Positions 51,902-60,781 of a stretch of 64,000 nt of DNA are shown here, piece after piece. The position numbers and the translations under genes are program-made. This DNA is from UBA11524 sp045591175. GTDB lineage: Bacteria > Bacillota > Clostridia > Christensenellales > Aristaeellaceae. The stretch lies in NCBI GenBank assembly GCA_045591175.1, contig JAZNSI010000010.1, positions 59,545 through 123,544 on the forward strand, read 5' to 3'. Under the pieces are notes generated by a model that was given only the letters and a program-made list of their open reading frames with translations, was not told the origin of the DNA and made no database searches. The stretch's first letter is position 1; the number at the start of each line of letters is the position of its first letter.

Positions 51902-54169
51902 TTACTTGGCGATTTCTCCCCGCAGTGCAGCAGGCAAGCAGATCCTCCGCAGCTGGAAAATCACCTTCTGCCAGAGGGACAATCCGCGGTACAGCCCACG
52001 GAAGTTCTCCCGGGCCTGCGCCGTTTCCTCGGCATAGGGAGCCGCATGGCCGTAGAACATCAGGTTCTGGGCCGCAGCAAATTCCCGCAGGGAGATGGGC
52101 AGCATGCCGCTGCGCTCCGCCCGGGCCAGGAAGTGCGCCGGGGACTCCGCCTTGTCGCGGATGAAGCCCATCGCCCGCAGCGCGTCATAGACCGCCTGGG
52201 TATAGGCCAGCCAGCGGCGGAATTCGCTCTGCCGCAGCTTTGCCTGCACGTCCGGCTGCACGAGGGCCACCCGCAGAGCAGCCAGCAGCAGAAGCAGCAC
52301 CGTCAGCACCCATTTCCACGGCGCGCCGGAGGGCGGCACGGGCATGGTCTGGTCAGACTCGCCAGGCTGCAGGTTCGGGGCCGCGCTGGGAGCAGGCAAC
52401 TCGGTGGGCGCGTCGCTGGGAGCAGGAGTGGGCGTGGGCTCCTCCTCCGGCAGCGCGGAGGGCTCCGGCGTATTCTCCGACTCGGGGGTGTTCTCCGGGG
52501 TGTCAGCGCCGTTGGATTCGTCCTCCGGGGGAAGGGCGCTGTATTCCACGCTGGTCGGCGTAGCGTCAAAGGGCACCCAGCCGAAGCCGCGGAAGTACAC
52601 CTCCGTCCAAGCATGGCCCTCCTTGCCGGTCACCACCGCTAAGCCCGTTTCATCCGGGTAGGCCACATAGCCCTCCACATAGCGGGCGGGCAAGCCCACC
52701 ATGCGGCACATGATCGTCATCGCGGAGGCAAAGTAGGTACAGTAGCCCTCCTTGCCCACGATGAGGAACGTGGATACGAAATCCTGCTCCGGATTCTGCT
52801 CGGGAACATCCAGGTTGTAGGCGTAATTGGCCGCCAGGAAATACTGCAGCGCCATGGCTTTGGCGTAGGGTGTGCCCGCGCCGCTGACGGCGGCCTGAGC
52901 CAGTTCGAACACCTCCGGCTGAAGATGCTCCGGCAGCTGGAGATAGTCCTGGCAGACCGCTTCCCAACGGGGATCGGTAGCCGAGTCCGCCGCATTGACC
53001 AGCGCAGCCATGCCGCTGTCCGCCGAGGTGAACAGGGGCGCCTCCACCGTCCATACATCCCCGACCTCCAGGTTGGAGGTGGCGAACACCTCGCTGGAGC
53101 GGTTGAAGTAGGGCATCAAGCTGCCCTCAGCGGTGATCTGCCGCAGCCTCTGGGGCACGAACAGCGTGGATGCGCTGTCCCGGAGCATACGCACCTGCAG
53201 GGTTCGCGGAGTGAGCAGCGTCGTGTCCGACACGGCGTCCAGCAGGGGTAAATCCTGATCGAAGGCCGCCGTCCGCAGCTCCTCAAAGCGGGTCGCGGAC
53301 ATCAAATAGCGCCGTCCGCCGATGCCGTCCACCCAGGTGCGGCCAGTGTAGGTATTCTTCACCACGCCGCGCAGATAGACTTTCTTCGGGGTGATGACGG
53401 CCATCACCGGCTGATCGTGCGGATCCGCCGGACCGCCCAGCTGGCCGATGCCCTGGGGATACCAGCCCTCTGTGGCCAGGGTGAACACATCGCGGGGTTG
53501 GGTGTAGAAGAAGGTGTCATAAATGCGCTGGCGGAGATTTTCGGCGGCTTTCTTCAGCGGGGCCGAAACTGCGCCGCCAGCCATCACGCCGGCAAAGGCA
53601 ATGGCCGTCACCGCCGCTGCAAGGGGCAGTACCCGCGCGGTACTGGTATGATCATCCCCCGCGCGCAGCAGCAGCGTCACGCAGGCCAGCACCGCAGGCA
53701 GCAGACAGACGAAGGAATCCGCCAGATCTCCCAGCCACAGAAGCGCCGCGATCAGCACCAGCAATATCAGCGCCGGAACAGCGCCCGCGCTGCGCTGGGT
53801 GACAAACCAGCTGGCCGCCGCGCACAGCACGCAGCCCATGACCGTAAAAGCCGCGCCCACCATGGGCAGGGCCGTCGTCAGGCCGGACATGTGCAGGATC
53901 AGTGCCCGGACGACCTCCACGATCACCCCTGCGCCGCCGATCATCAGCCATACCATGCCGCCAAAGAGCGCCACGCTGCCCATCACCAGGGCAATTTTGC
54001 GGTTCAGGGCCATGACGGTCAGGGCGCCGGTCAGCAGCAGAAGCGTCCCCGCGGCCAAGAATCCATGCTGGAGCAGTCCCGTCACGCCCAGCAGCGTCAG
54101 CGCCATGCCCAGGGCCAGCAAATACGCCATCAGCCCATGAGACGCGGCAGCACGGAATTTTGCAGACAT
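51902..54169 (-). CDS. Membrane transglutaminase-like protein (TgpA type)
   Basis: A 755-residue protein with seven or so N-terminal membrane helices (to about residue 205), a long extracytoplasmic part with a transglutaminase-like domain (about 420-555), a Pro/Glu/Thr-rich linker (about 560-620), another helix and a C-terminal DUF4129-like cytoplasmic region. The Cys-His-Asp triad is in EGYCTYFASAM, GHAWTEVYF and FDATP. These proteins are usually encoded with MoxR and DUF58 proteins, as here; function is thought to be envelope-related peptidase or crosslinking activity. It follows the DUF58 gene with an AAAGGAGGAG site. Confidence 0.92.
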   Translation of the reverse strand: MSAKFRAAASHGLMAYLLALGMALTLLGVTGLLQHGFLAAGTLLLLTGALTVMALNRKIALVMGSVALFGGMVWLMIGGAGVIVEVVRALILHMSGLTTALPMVGAAFTVMGCVLCAAASWFVTQRSAGAVPALILLVLIAALLWLGDLADSFVCLLPAVLACVTLLLRAGDDHTSTARVLPLAAAVTAIAFAGVMAGGAVSAPLKKAAENLRQRIYDTFFYTQPRDVFTLATEGWYPQGIGQLGGPADPHDQPVMAVITPKKVYLRGVVKNTYTGRTWVDGIGGRRYLMSATRFEELRTAAFDQDLPLLDAVSDTTLLTPRTLQVRMLRDSASTLFVPQRLRQITAEGSLMPYFNRSSEVFATSNLEVGDVWTVEAPLFTSADSGMAALVNAADSATDPRWEAVCQDYLQLPEHLQPEVFELAQAAVSGAGTPYAKAMALQYFLAANYAYNLDVPEQNPEQDFVSTFLIVGKEGYCTYFASAMTIMCRMVGLPARYVEGYVAYPDETGLAVVTGKEGHAWTEVYFRGFGWVPFDATPTSVEYSALPPEDESNGADTPENTPESENTPEPSALPEEEPTPTPAPSDAPTELPAPSAAPNLQPGESDQTMPVPPSGAPWKWVLTVLLLLLAALRVALVQPDVQAKLRQSEFRRWLAYTQAVYDALRAMGFIRDKAESPAHFLARAERSGMLPISLREFAAAQNLMFYGHAAPYAEETAQARENFRGLYRGLSLWQKVIFQLRRICLPAALRGEIAK

Positions 54170-54190
54170 GCGGGACTCCTCCTTTCTTCA

Positions 54191-55369
54191 TTACAGTTGT
54201 ACCGGCGTAACGTAGCACACCTCGATGCCCGCGCCTTGCAGCTTGGAGATCAGCGGCAGCTTCGTCTGGTCGTCGGGATCGAAGGTAACAAGGTACAGCC
54301 TCATCGTGGGGCCCATGCGGCGCATGGCGACCATCACATCCACCATGCGGGAATTGAGCCGTGCGCTGATGACCACCGTGCAGCCCACCTTGCGCATCCG
54401 GCGCATTTCCAGCTGCAACATGCGGTCGAACTTGTCCGGCGCGGAGAAATCCACTCGGCTGAGGGCTTCGAGGATCACCGGCATGCCCATGCCCTTGTCC
54501 AGCTCGATGGGGTGATCCCCATGGATGGGCAGCCTGGCCGGATGGTCGGTGTTGATATTCTGCTGCATGACGGAGGCAGCGGTTTCCAGCAGCGCGTCCC
54601 GCAGATCAAGCTGAGCGGATTCATCCGCCGTTTTGGGCGGTTTGGAGCAATCCAGCAGCACCAGCGCGTCGGGCATGACGGGAGCCTCAAAGCGGCGCAC
54701 CATCAGTTCCTGCTTACGCATGGAGAGCTTCCAGTGGATCTTCTTCATCGCGTCGCCCTGCTGATAGGCGCGCACGTCCGAGGGGCTGGTGACGTCCTCC
54801 GCCGCGCGTGCCATGCTTTCCGCGCCGGAATCCCCCGCTGCGTAGGTCAGCGCGCCCACGTCGAAGGGCAGCGGCAGCACGATCAGCTCGCCGCCCTGTG
54901 CCTTTGGGGACTTCTCCACCGTAAACATGCCCAGCAGGTCCGTGATGACCACCCGCTTCACGCCGGGGCGGGTCACGCCCACATGAGCCGCATGGAAATT
55001 CAGCGTAAGTCGCTGCTGACTGCCGGGCATGCCGGTCAGCTTCAGCGTTTGGGCGGGACGATCCGGGCCCGCAGCGATTTCCACCGACGGAGGTGCAATG
55101 GTGATAAATCCCCCGTACTTCACACCGATCTCCAGCGTTACGTCCTCGCCGCGCTGGACGGTCGCGTCCGTCAGGAGCGAAGTGATCGTCAGCGTCCGCG
55201 CTGCCCACCATACGCCCAGGAACCCGGTCAGCAGGAGCATCCACACCAGCAGCGCACCGGCTAAAAAGACGGTGCTCCCCGTGGACAGGGCCGCCACCGT
55301 CAGCGCCGCAGCCACCGTCACCGGCAGAGCCACGCGGCAGCGGATGCGTTCTTTCGTCTGCATGTTCAT
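54191..55369 (-). CDS. DUF58 domain-containing protein
   Basis: A 392-residue protein with two N-terminal membrane helices followed by a beta-rich part and the DUF58 motif DVRAYQQGDAMKKIHWKLS (about residue 203), then a vWA-like C-terminal domain (ALVLLDCSKPPKTADE). The protein is a common partner of MoxR ATPases and transglutaminase-like proteins. I chose the ATG at 55369, whose first base is the last of the MoxR TGA (TGATG); an in-frame GTG lies one codon earlier. Confidence 0.9.
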   Translation of the reverse strand: MNMQTKERIRCRVALPVTVAAALTVAALSTGSTVFLAGALLVWMLLLTGFLGVWWAARTLTITSLLTDATVQRGEDVTLEIGVKYGGFITIAPPSVEIAAGPDRPAQTLKLTGMPGSQQRLTLNFHAAHVGVTRPGVKRVVITDLLGMFTVEKSPKAQGGELIVLPLPFDVGALTYAAGDSGAESMARAAEDVTSPSDVRAYQQGDAMKKIHWKLSMRKQELMVRRFEAPVMPDALVLLDCSKPPKTADESAQLDLRDALLETAASVMQQNINTDHPARLPIHGDHPIELDKGMGMPVILEALSRVDFSAPDKFDRMLQLEMRRMRKVGCTVVISARLNSRMVDVMVAMRRMGPTMRLYLVTFDPDDQTKLPLISKLQGAGIEVCYVTPVQL

Positions 55370-56316
55370 CACAGCTTCACCGGCACGGGCGTGGCCGCCA
55401 GCACCTTCATGACCACGCTCTGGGCGGTGACGCCCTTCATGCGGCTCTCCGGGCTGAGCACCAGGCGGTGGCTGAGCACCGGGATCGCCATGTGCTGCAC
55501 GTCCTCGGGGATGATGTAGTCACGCCCGGCCAGCAGCGCACAGGCCTGCGCGCCGTGGATGAGCGCGATGGCCGCGCGGGTGGATGCACCCAGGGCCAGC
55601 GCCGGCTCCTGACGGGTCGCGGCTACGAGGGTCGCCACATACATGCGCACCTCCGGGGAGCAGTACACCTGCTTGACCATCTCCTGCAGGGCGATGATGT
55701 CCTGGCCGGAGCACACGGGCTCGATGGTTGCCATGGGCTTCGTCACGCCGGAGTAACGCTCCAGCACGTCCATCTCCTGCTCCACGGTGGGGTAACCGAT
55801 GGAAATGCGCAGGAAGAAGCGGTCCATCTGGGCTTCCGGCAGCGGATAGGTACCCACGAACTCGCCGGGATTCTGCGTCGCCAGCACGATGAAGGGCTTG
55901 GGCAGAGGATGGGTCACGCCGTCCACCGTGACCTGCTGCTCCTCCATGACCTCCAGGAGGGCAGACTGCGTCTTGGGGCTGGTGCGGTTGATCTCGTCCG
56001 CCAGCACCACCTGCGCCATGACCGCGCCTTCCTTGTACTCCATCTCGCCGGTCTTGAAGTTGACCAGCGTGAAGCCCGTCACGTCCGAGGGCGTCAGGTC
56101 AGGGGTAAACTGAATACGGCGGAAGGAGCAGGCCAGGGACTTGGCCAGCGCAGAAGCCAGGGTGGTCTTGCCCACGCCGGGCACGTCCTCGATCAGGACA
56201 TGGCCGTTGCAAAGCAGGGCGATCAGCGCATACTCGACCGCCTCCTCCTTGCCGATAATGACCTTGCTGATATTGTCAAGCAGAGCGCCGATCATGCGCC
56301 GGGGCTGCTGGATCAT
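55369..56316 (-). CDS. MoxR-family AAA+ ATPase
   Basis: A 315-residue MoxR ATPase. It has Walker A (EDVPGVGKTTLASALAKSL), Walker B (LADEINRTSPKTQSALLEVM), sensor 1 (VLATQNPGEF), an arginine-finger region (AQMDRFFLRISIGYP) and a lid domain (GASTRAAIALIHGAQA). MoxR proteins are chaperone-like ATPases that act on vWA-domain partners, here the DUF58 protein. It heads the MoxR-DUF58-transglutaminase operon, with an AGGAGG site before its ATG. Confidence 0.95.
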   Translation of the reverse strand: MIQQPRRMIGALLDNISKVIIGKEEAVEYALIALLCNGHVLIEDVPGVGKTTLASALAKSLACSFRRIQFTPDLTPSDVTGFTLVNFKTGEMEYKEGAVMAQVVLADEINRTSPKTQSALLEVMEEQQVTVDGVTHPLPKPFIVLATQNPGEFVGTYPLPEAQMDRFFLRISIGYPTVEQEMDVLERYSGVTKPMATIEPVCSGQDIIALQEMVKQVYCSPEVRMYVATLVAATRQEPALALGASTRAAIALIHGAQACALLAGRDYIIPEDVQHMAIPVLSHRLVLSPESRMKGVTAQSVVMKVLAATPVPVKL

Positions 56317-56349
56317 AGTGTCGTCCTCCTGAAATCACTCGAATCATGT

Positions 56350-56361
56350 CGGCATATGCCG
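56350..56361. repeat. Perfect 12-bp palindrome in the moxR leader
   Basis: CGGCATATGCCG lies between the -10 and the ribosome binding site of the moxR operon, a position suited to a repressor. Confidence 0.45.
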
Positions 56362-56369
56362 TCTATTTT

Positions 56370-56398
56370 AGTATACCCCGAAACCACCAATAAATCAA
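56370..56398 (-). promoter_or_regulatory. Sigma-A promoter for the MoxR operon
   Basis: TTGATT, a 17-base spacer and TATACT on the minus strand. Confidence 0.75.
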
Positions 56399-56469
56399 GC
56401 CGCACGGAATAAGCGTTACAAACCCGTCATACCTTTGACCAGCCGAATACGGACAAGGAGGCGGATGAT

Positions 56470-57528
56470 ATGAAACTCCCCGACATCTCCAAATGGAAGA
56501 ACAAGCTGCCCCGCCGGGTGGATATGGAACGGCTGCTGATCGTAGGCGCGGCAGCGCTGGTGGTGGTGCTGGCCCTGCGCGGCGGCGATGAAGCCACCAC
56601 CACCATGGTCTACGACACGCCGCCGGTGAGCGCCTCCACCTCTGCCGCCGCGGATGTGGAGATGGTCTCCACCGTCTGCTGGTATGAGGACGGCGACGGC
56701 TACCTCGTGCCGGTGACGCGGCGAATCCCCATGCAGGACGGCATTGCCAAGGCGACCCTCGCGCTGATGGTGGAGTCCTCCGAAAATGACCTCGCCGCCG
56801 CGCGGATGGGATTGACCAACGTGATCCCGGAGGGCGTGACCATCGACCTGGACATCGCCGGTGGCAAGGCCCGCGTCGACCTGAGCGAAGAAGCCCTCAA
56901 CTGCGCCTCCGCCGAGGAGGAGCTGCTGATGGTGCAGGGCGTGGCCGCGACCCTTTGCGGGTTTGAGACCGTGGAGGAGGTCAGTTTCCTCTTCGACGGA
57001 CAGAAGCGCTCCCAGCTGACCCATGGCACGGATGTGTCCGGCGTGTTCACGGAGGATTCGGTGAATATCGAGTCCGTCGCGACCTTCTCCGACAGCGCCA
57101 ATGCGGATGCGGTGCAGCTCTATTTCCCCTCCGCCAGCGGGCGGATGCTGGTGCCGGTGACCCGCACGGTGTTCTCCCCGGCGGATTTGCCCACCGCCAT
57201 CCTCGAATTGGCGAAGGGCCCCAAGACCGATTCCGGCCTGGAATGCCCCATCCCCGGCAAATGCGGCGTGAAGTCCGTCAGCATCAAGAACGGCGTGGCG
57301 ACCATCGATTTCACCAAGGAGTTCGCAGCCATCGCCCAGGGCTCCGACGGCGGGCATCAGGCGGTGCAGGCAATCCTCTTCACCGCCAGCCAGTTCCCCG
57401 GCGTGAAGAAGGTGTCCATCCTCGTGGACGGCCAGCCCTTCCACACCGAGCCCCAGACCGCGACCACCTGGGTCAACAGCGCAGATGAAGTCATGGCACA
57501 ATATCCCGGCGTGATCGAAATAGACTAA
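56470..57528 (+). CDS. Membrane-anchored protein with two GerMN domains
   Basis: A 352-residue protein with one membrane helix near the N-terminus (LLIVGAAALVVVLAL, about 21-36) and two extracellular GerMN domains, roughly 66-195 and 212-335. Each shows the pattern VPVTRR/VPVTRT, an ALMVES or ILELAKGP helix, and a later VxxVSFLFDG or VKKVSILVDG strand. It has no lipobox. It is probably related to spore germination GerM or to the cell-wall GerMN proteins. An AAGGAGG site precedes the ATG, and it is a single-gene unit. Confidence 0.88.
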   Translation: MKLPDISKWKNKLPRRVDMERLLIVGAAALVVVLALRGGDEATTTMVYDTPPVSASTSAAADVEMVSTVCWYEDGDGYLVPVTRRIPMQDGIAKATLALMVESSENDLAAARMGLTNVIPEGVTIDLDIAGGKARVDLSEEALNCASAEEELLMVQGVAATLCGFETVEEVSFLFDGQKRSQLTHGTDVSGVFTEDSVNIESVATFSDSANADAVQLYFPSASGRMLVPVTRTVFSPADLPTAILELAKGPKTDSGLECPIPGKCGVKSVSIKNGVATIDFTKEFAAIAQGSDGGHQAVQAILFTASQFPGVKKVSILVDGQPFHTEPQTATTWVNSADEVMAQYPGVIEID

Positions 57529-57552
57529 GGGAGGCGCTCGCCTCCCCTTTTT
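57529..57552 (+). terminator. Intrinsic terminator after the GerMN gene
   Basis: GGGAGGC pairs with GCCTCCC around a GCTC loop, followed by CCTTTTT. Confidence 0.9.
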
Positions 57553-57559
57553 GCTGCAC

Positions 57560-57588
57560 TTGCAATTCCCCGCTTTATCCTATATAAT
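57560..57588 (+). promoter_or_regulatory. Sigma-A promoter for rqcH
   Basis: TTGCAA, a 17-base spacer and a perfect TATAAT, 34 bases before the ATG. Confidence 0.8.
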
Positions 57589-57622
57589 TGACGGGAACGA
57601 CCAACAAAAGGAGGCCCTTGCC

Positions 57623-59365
57623 ATGCCCATGGACGGCCTTACCCTCGGCTTTGCGGCCCGCGAGATCAACGAGCGCATCGCCGGAGGACGCATTGATAAG
57701 ATCACCCAGCCGGAGAAGGACGCCATCGTCCTGCTCGTGCGCGCGGAATCCACCAATTACAAGCTGCTCCTGTGCGCCTCGCCCAACAATGCGCGGCTGC
57801 ACTTCACCAACCAGAATTTCTCTAACCCGCTGGAACCGCCGATGTTCTGCATGCTGCTGCGCAAGCAACTGATGTCCGGGCGCATCCTGGCGGTCAGGCA
57901 GATCGCCGGCGACCGCGTCATCCACATCGACATCGACACCGTGGATGAGATGGGCGACCACGTCCTGCGGCGGCTGATCCTGGAAATTATGGGCCGCCAC
58001 TCCAACCTGATTCTCACGGACGGCGAGGGCCGCATCCTGGATGCGGCGCGCCACGTGTCGCTGGATATGAGCCGCGTGCGTCAGGTGCAGCCGGGCCTTC
58101 CCTACCTGCCGCCGCCCGGTCAGGACAAACTCGACCCGGTGGACGTGAACGAGCAGAACCTGCTGGAATACCTTCGCCGCGCCGGAGATATGCCGCTGCA
58201 CAAGGCCATCGCCGCGTCCGTCAGCGGCATGTCGATACCCTCGGCGAAGGAGCTGGCCTTCCGCGTCCTGGAGCGCGGCACGGATCGCTCCGGTGATCTG
58301 CCCACTACCGCCGCGCGCCTGGCTGACCTCATCCGTCGCCTGCCGGAGATGACCGACCCCCGGGTGCTGCTGGACGACGAGGACTCCCCCGCGGACGTGT
58401 TCGCCTTCCCCTACCTGATGCACCCGCTGGAGAACCAGTCCCCCGCACCCACAGTATCCGCCGCACTGGAACGCTACTTCGGCTCCCGTGACCGACAGGA
58501 CCGGCTGAATCAGAAGTCCGCCGCGATGGTGAAGGTGCTCAAGAATCACATCGAGCGCTGCGAAAAGAAGCTGGCCCAGCAGGAGGAGGATCTCTCCAAC
58601 GCCGCCAAGCTGGAGGAATACCGGCTGATGGGCGAACTCATCAACGCCAACCTCTGGCAGCTGAAGAAGGGGCAAAGCGAGGCTGTACTGCAGAACTTCT
58701 ACGACGAGGAGGGCGGCATGGTCACCGTGCCGCTGGACATCCAGCTGACCCCGGTTCAAAATGCCCAGCGCTACTTCAAGAAGTATCAAAAGGCCCGCAC
58801 CACCCGCGAAATGGCCGCTGAGCAGCACGAAGCCACCCTGCAGGAGCTGAACTACCTGGAGGGCATGCTGCTGGACGTGGGCAAGTGCGTGGGCGAAAGC
58901 GAGCTGGAGGAGATCCGCGAGGAGCTGGCCTCCACCGGTTACGTCAAGAAGACCACCAACCGCCGCCAGCAGCGCGCGCTGCCCAAGTCGAAGCCCTACC
59001 ACTACCGGAGCGTGGACGGCATCGACATCTTTGTCGGCAAGAACGCCGCCCAGAACGAGCGGCTCACCGGCGACGCACGCCCCAACGAAATGTGGCTCCA
59101 TGCCAAGGACATGCCCGGCTCCCACGTCATCGTGAAGGCCGAGGGCAGCATCCCGGACAGCACCCTCGCCCAGGCCGCGACGCTGGCCGCGTGGTACTCC
59201 AAGGGGCAGCATTCCTCCATGGTGCCCATTGACTACACCCTCAAGCGCTACGTCAAGAAAATCCCCGGCGGCGCGACCGGCATGGTGACCTACACCAATC
59301 AGAAGACCGCCTACATGACCGTCACCGAGGCAGACGTGAAGAAAATCGAGCTGATCGAAGGGTAA
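57623..59365 (+). CDS. rqcH: Rqc2/NFACT homologue RqcH
   Basis: The 580-residue NFACT protein binds obstructed 50S subunits and adds C-terminal alanine tails to stalled peptides. NFACT-N is at the start (MDGLTLGFAAREINERIAGG), with the MGRHSNLIL motif near residue 134. Helix-hairpin-helix and coiled-coil parts follow (about 290-430), then the NFACT-R domain near the C-terminus (YHYRSVDGIDIFVGKNAAQN, WLHAKDMPGSHVI). Family members have also been called fibronectin-binding proteins (FbpA). I chose the ATG at 57623 with an AAAAGGAGG site. Confidence 0.95.
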   Translation: MPMDGLTLGFAAREINERIAGGRIDKITQPEKDAIVLLVRAESTNYKLLLCASPNNARLHFTNQNFSNPLEPPMFCMLLRKQLMSGRILAVRQIAGDRVIHIDIDTVDEMGDHVLRRLILEIMGRHSNLILTDGEGRILDAARHVSLDMSRVRQVQPGLPYLPPPGQDKLDPVDVNEQNLLEYLRRAGDMPLHKAIAASVSGMSIPSAKELAFRVLERGTDRSGDLPTTAARLADLIRRLPEMTDPRVLLDDEDSPADVFAFPYLMHPLENQSPAPTVSAALERYFGSRDRQDRLNQKSAAMVKVLKNHIERCEKKLAQQEEDLSNAAKLEEYRLMGELINANLWQLKKGQSEAVLQNFYDEEGGMVTVPLDIQLTPVQNAQRYFKKYQKARTTREMAAEQHEATLQELNYLEGMLLDVGKCVGESELEEIREELASTGYVKKTTNRRQQRALPKSKPYHYRSVDGIDIFVGKNAAQNERLTGDARPNEMWLHAKDMPGSHVIVKAEGSIPDSTLAQAATLAAWYSKGQHSSMVPIDYTLKRYVKKIPGGATGMVTYTNQKTAYMTVTEADVKKIELIEG

Positions 59366-59379
59366 TGCAGGCACAAGAA

Positions 59380-59413
59380 AACCCGCTGTACGCAATGTAC
59401 GGCGGGTTATTTT
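59380..59413. terminator. Bidirectional terminator after rqcH
   Basis: AACCCGCTGTAC pairs with GTACGGCGGGTT (12 bp, one wobble) around a 5-base loop, with ATTTT on the right and AAAA on the left. Confidence 0.88.
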
Positions 59414-59420
59414 GATGCAA

Positions 59421-59768
59421 TCAGCCTTCCTTGGCCCAGGCGTCCCACGTTTCGGGCTGATACCCGATGGTACACTTGCTGCCGTTGCGCACGATGGGCG
59501 ACTTCAGCAGCCAGGGGCACTCGATGATGTAGTCCCGCAGAGCCGAATCAATGCTGCAATGGGCTGCCGGGTGCTCGATGACCTTCTTGTCGTCACGGTC
59601 GATCAGGCCGGTCAGGCCCACGCCTTTCGCCATGACTTGCAGCTCGCGCTCGCCCAGCTTGTGCTTTTTGAGGTCCATCACCTGCACCTTGATGCGGCGC
59701 TCCTTGAAGTAGCGCTCTGCCTTCTGCACGTCGAAGTTTTTCTTGCTGATATAAAGCTGGATGTTCAT
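59421..59768 (-). CDS. ArsC/Spx-family protein lacking the CxxC redox motif
   Basis: A 115-residue thioredoxin-fold protein of the ArsC/Spx/YffB family. The family pattern LYISKKNFDVQKAERYFKER is clear, but the position of the usual catalytic Cys (CxxC or CSKC) is occupied by KKNF, so it is not an arsenate reductase by that mechanism. The conserved LKSPIVRNGSK segment with the Arg is kept. It may be an RNA polymerase-binding or regulatory member. Its start overlaps the dnaI stop (ATGA), and it is the last gene of the dnaD operon. Confidence 0.85.
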   Translation of the reverse strand: MNIQLYISKKNFDVQKAERYFKERRIKVQVMDLKKHKLGERELQVMAKGVGLTGLIDRDDKKVIEHPAAHCSIDSALRDYIIECPWLLKSPIVRNGSKCTIGYQPETWDAWAKEG

Positions 59769-60781
59769 CAGTTGCTCCTCCTGCGCACATCTTCGCCGGC
59801 AAACTGCACCAGCCTGCACTGGGTGTTGTTCATCAGCCGGGAGGCGATGCGCTCGGTGTAACGGCGGCGAAGCTCGTCCTCCATCAGGTTGGTAGAGAGG
59901 ATCGTGCCCTTGCCGCGCAGCTGACGCTCGTTGATCAGGTTGAACCACTGGGGGATGGTGATGTTCTCCATCAGGGGCTCCACGCCCATGTCGTCGATCA
60001 TAAGGACGTCAGCATCCATGAGGGTGTCGAGCTCCTCCACGTTGCCGCTCATGTAAGCCTTGCGGGCCACTTCCAGGAACTTGTAGGCGCTGATCAGCAG
60101 CACATTCTGACCCCGCTGGATGAGCTTTTTCGCCATCGCGTGCATGAGGAAGGTCTTGCCCAGGCCGCTCTGGCCCATGAGGAGCATGTCCTTCACCGGG
60201 ACGGCGGGGTAGTTTTCCGCGTACTGCTCGCAGGTCTTGCGGATGACGTTCATCAATTCGCGCTGGGAATAGGTCTTATACTGTTTCTTGTTAGGATCGT
60301 AGTTTTTGTCGTATTTTGTAACGGGCAGCTTCTCAGCAGAGAACACATTCAGGTCGAAGGCCTCGAAGCTCTGCGCGGTGCTTTCGGACAGGCCCATGCG
60401 CTGGTACATCCGAGCGTAGAAGGCCTGATTGAAGCACTCGCAGTGCTCCCGGACGATCTCGCCCACATAGCCGGTATCGCCGCAGACGGGGCACTGACAC
60501 ACCGGATCCAGATAGGACTCCGCAAAGCCGTGCTGCCTGAGCAGGCTGCTGAGCCGCTTGTTGAGCACGTCCATCTTGGCCGGGATGTCCTCCGCGGAGG
60601 CCTTGCCGTCCAGAATGCCGCGCAGGGTGCCGAAGATCAGGTTCTGCCTCGCGTCCAGCACCTGGCCGATCTCCGGGCAGGCAGCTTCAGCCTGCATGCG
60701 GCGGAAGCTTTCCTCCCGCTGGTTCTGCTGCTGGCGCTGCTCGTACTCCGCGTGCAGCTCCTGCAGGATGGTATTACGCAT
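59768..60781 (-). CDS. dnaI: Helicase loader DnaI-like ATPase (DnaC/IstB superfamily)
   Basis: A protein of about 337 residues with an N-terminal helical domain, a zinc-binding part (CQCPVCGDTGYV and HCECF, about residue 97-117) and an AAA+ domain with Walker A (MGQSGLGKTFLM), Walker B (LMIDDMGVEP) and sensor residues (ILSTNL). The zinc site and the partner dnaD gene support a replicative helicase loader rather than an IstB transposase helper. The ATG at 60781 has better spacing to GGAGG than one at 60787; both overlap the dnaD stop. Confidence 0.9.
   Translation of the reverse strand: MRNTILQELHAEYEQRQQQNQREESFRRMQAEAACPEIGQVLDARQNLIFGTLRGILDGKASAEDIPAKMDVLNKRLSSLLRQHGFAESYLDPVCQCPVCGDTGYVGEIVREHCECFNQAFYARMYQRMGLSESTAQSFEAFDLNVFSAEKLPVTKYDKNYDPNKKQYKTYSQRELMNVIRKTCEQYAENYPAVPVKDMLLMGQSGLGKTFLMHAMAKKLIQRGQNVLLISAYKFLEVARKAYMSGNVEELDTLMDADVLMIDDMGVEPLMENITIPQWFNLINERQLRGKGTILSTNLMEDELRRRYTERIASRLMNNTQCRLVQFAGEDVRRRSN

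Noticed and set aside
57623..59365. Fibronectin-binding adhesin
   Set aside because: The name is historical for this family; there is no signal peptide, and the NFACT-N/NFACT-R layout fits RqcH.
59768..60781. IstB transposase helper and thus an insertion sequence
   Set aside because: No istA transposase, no terminal inverted repeats, a zinc site like DnaI, and coupling to dnaD.
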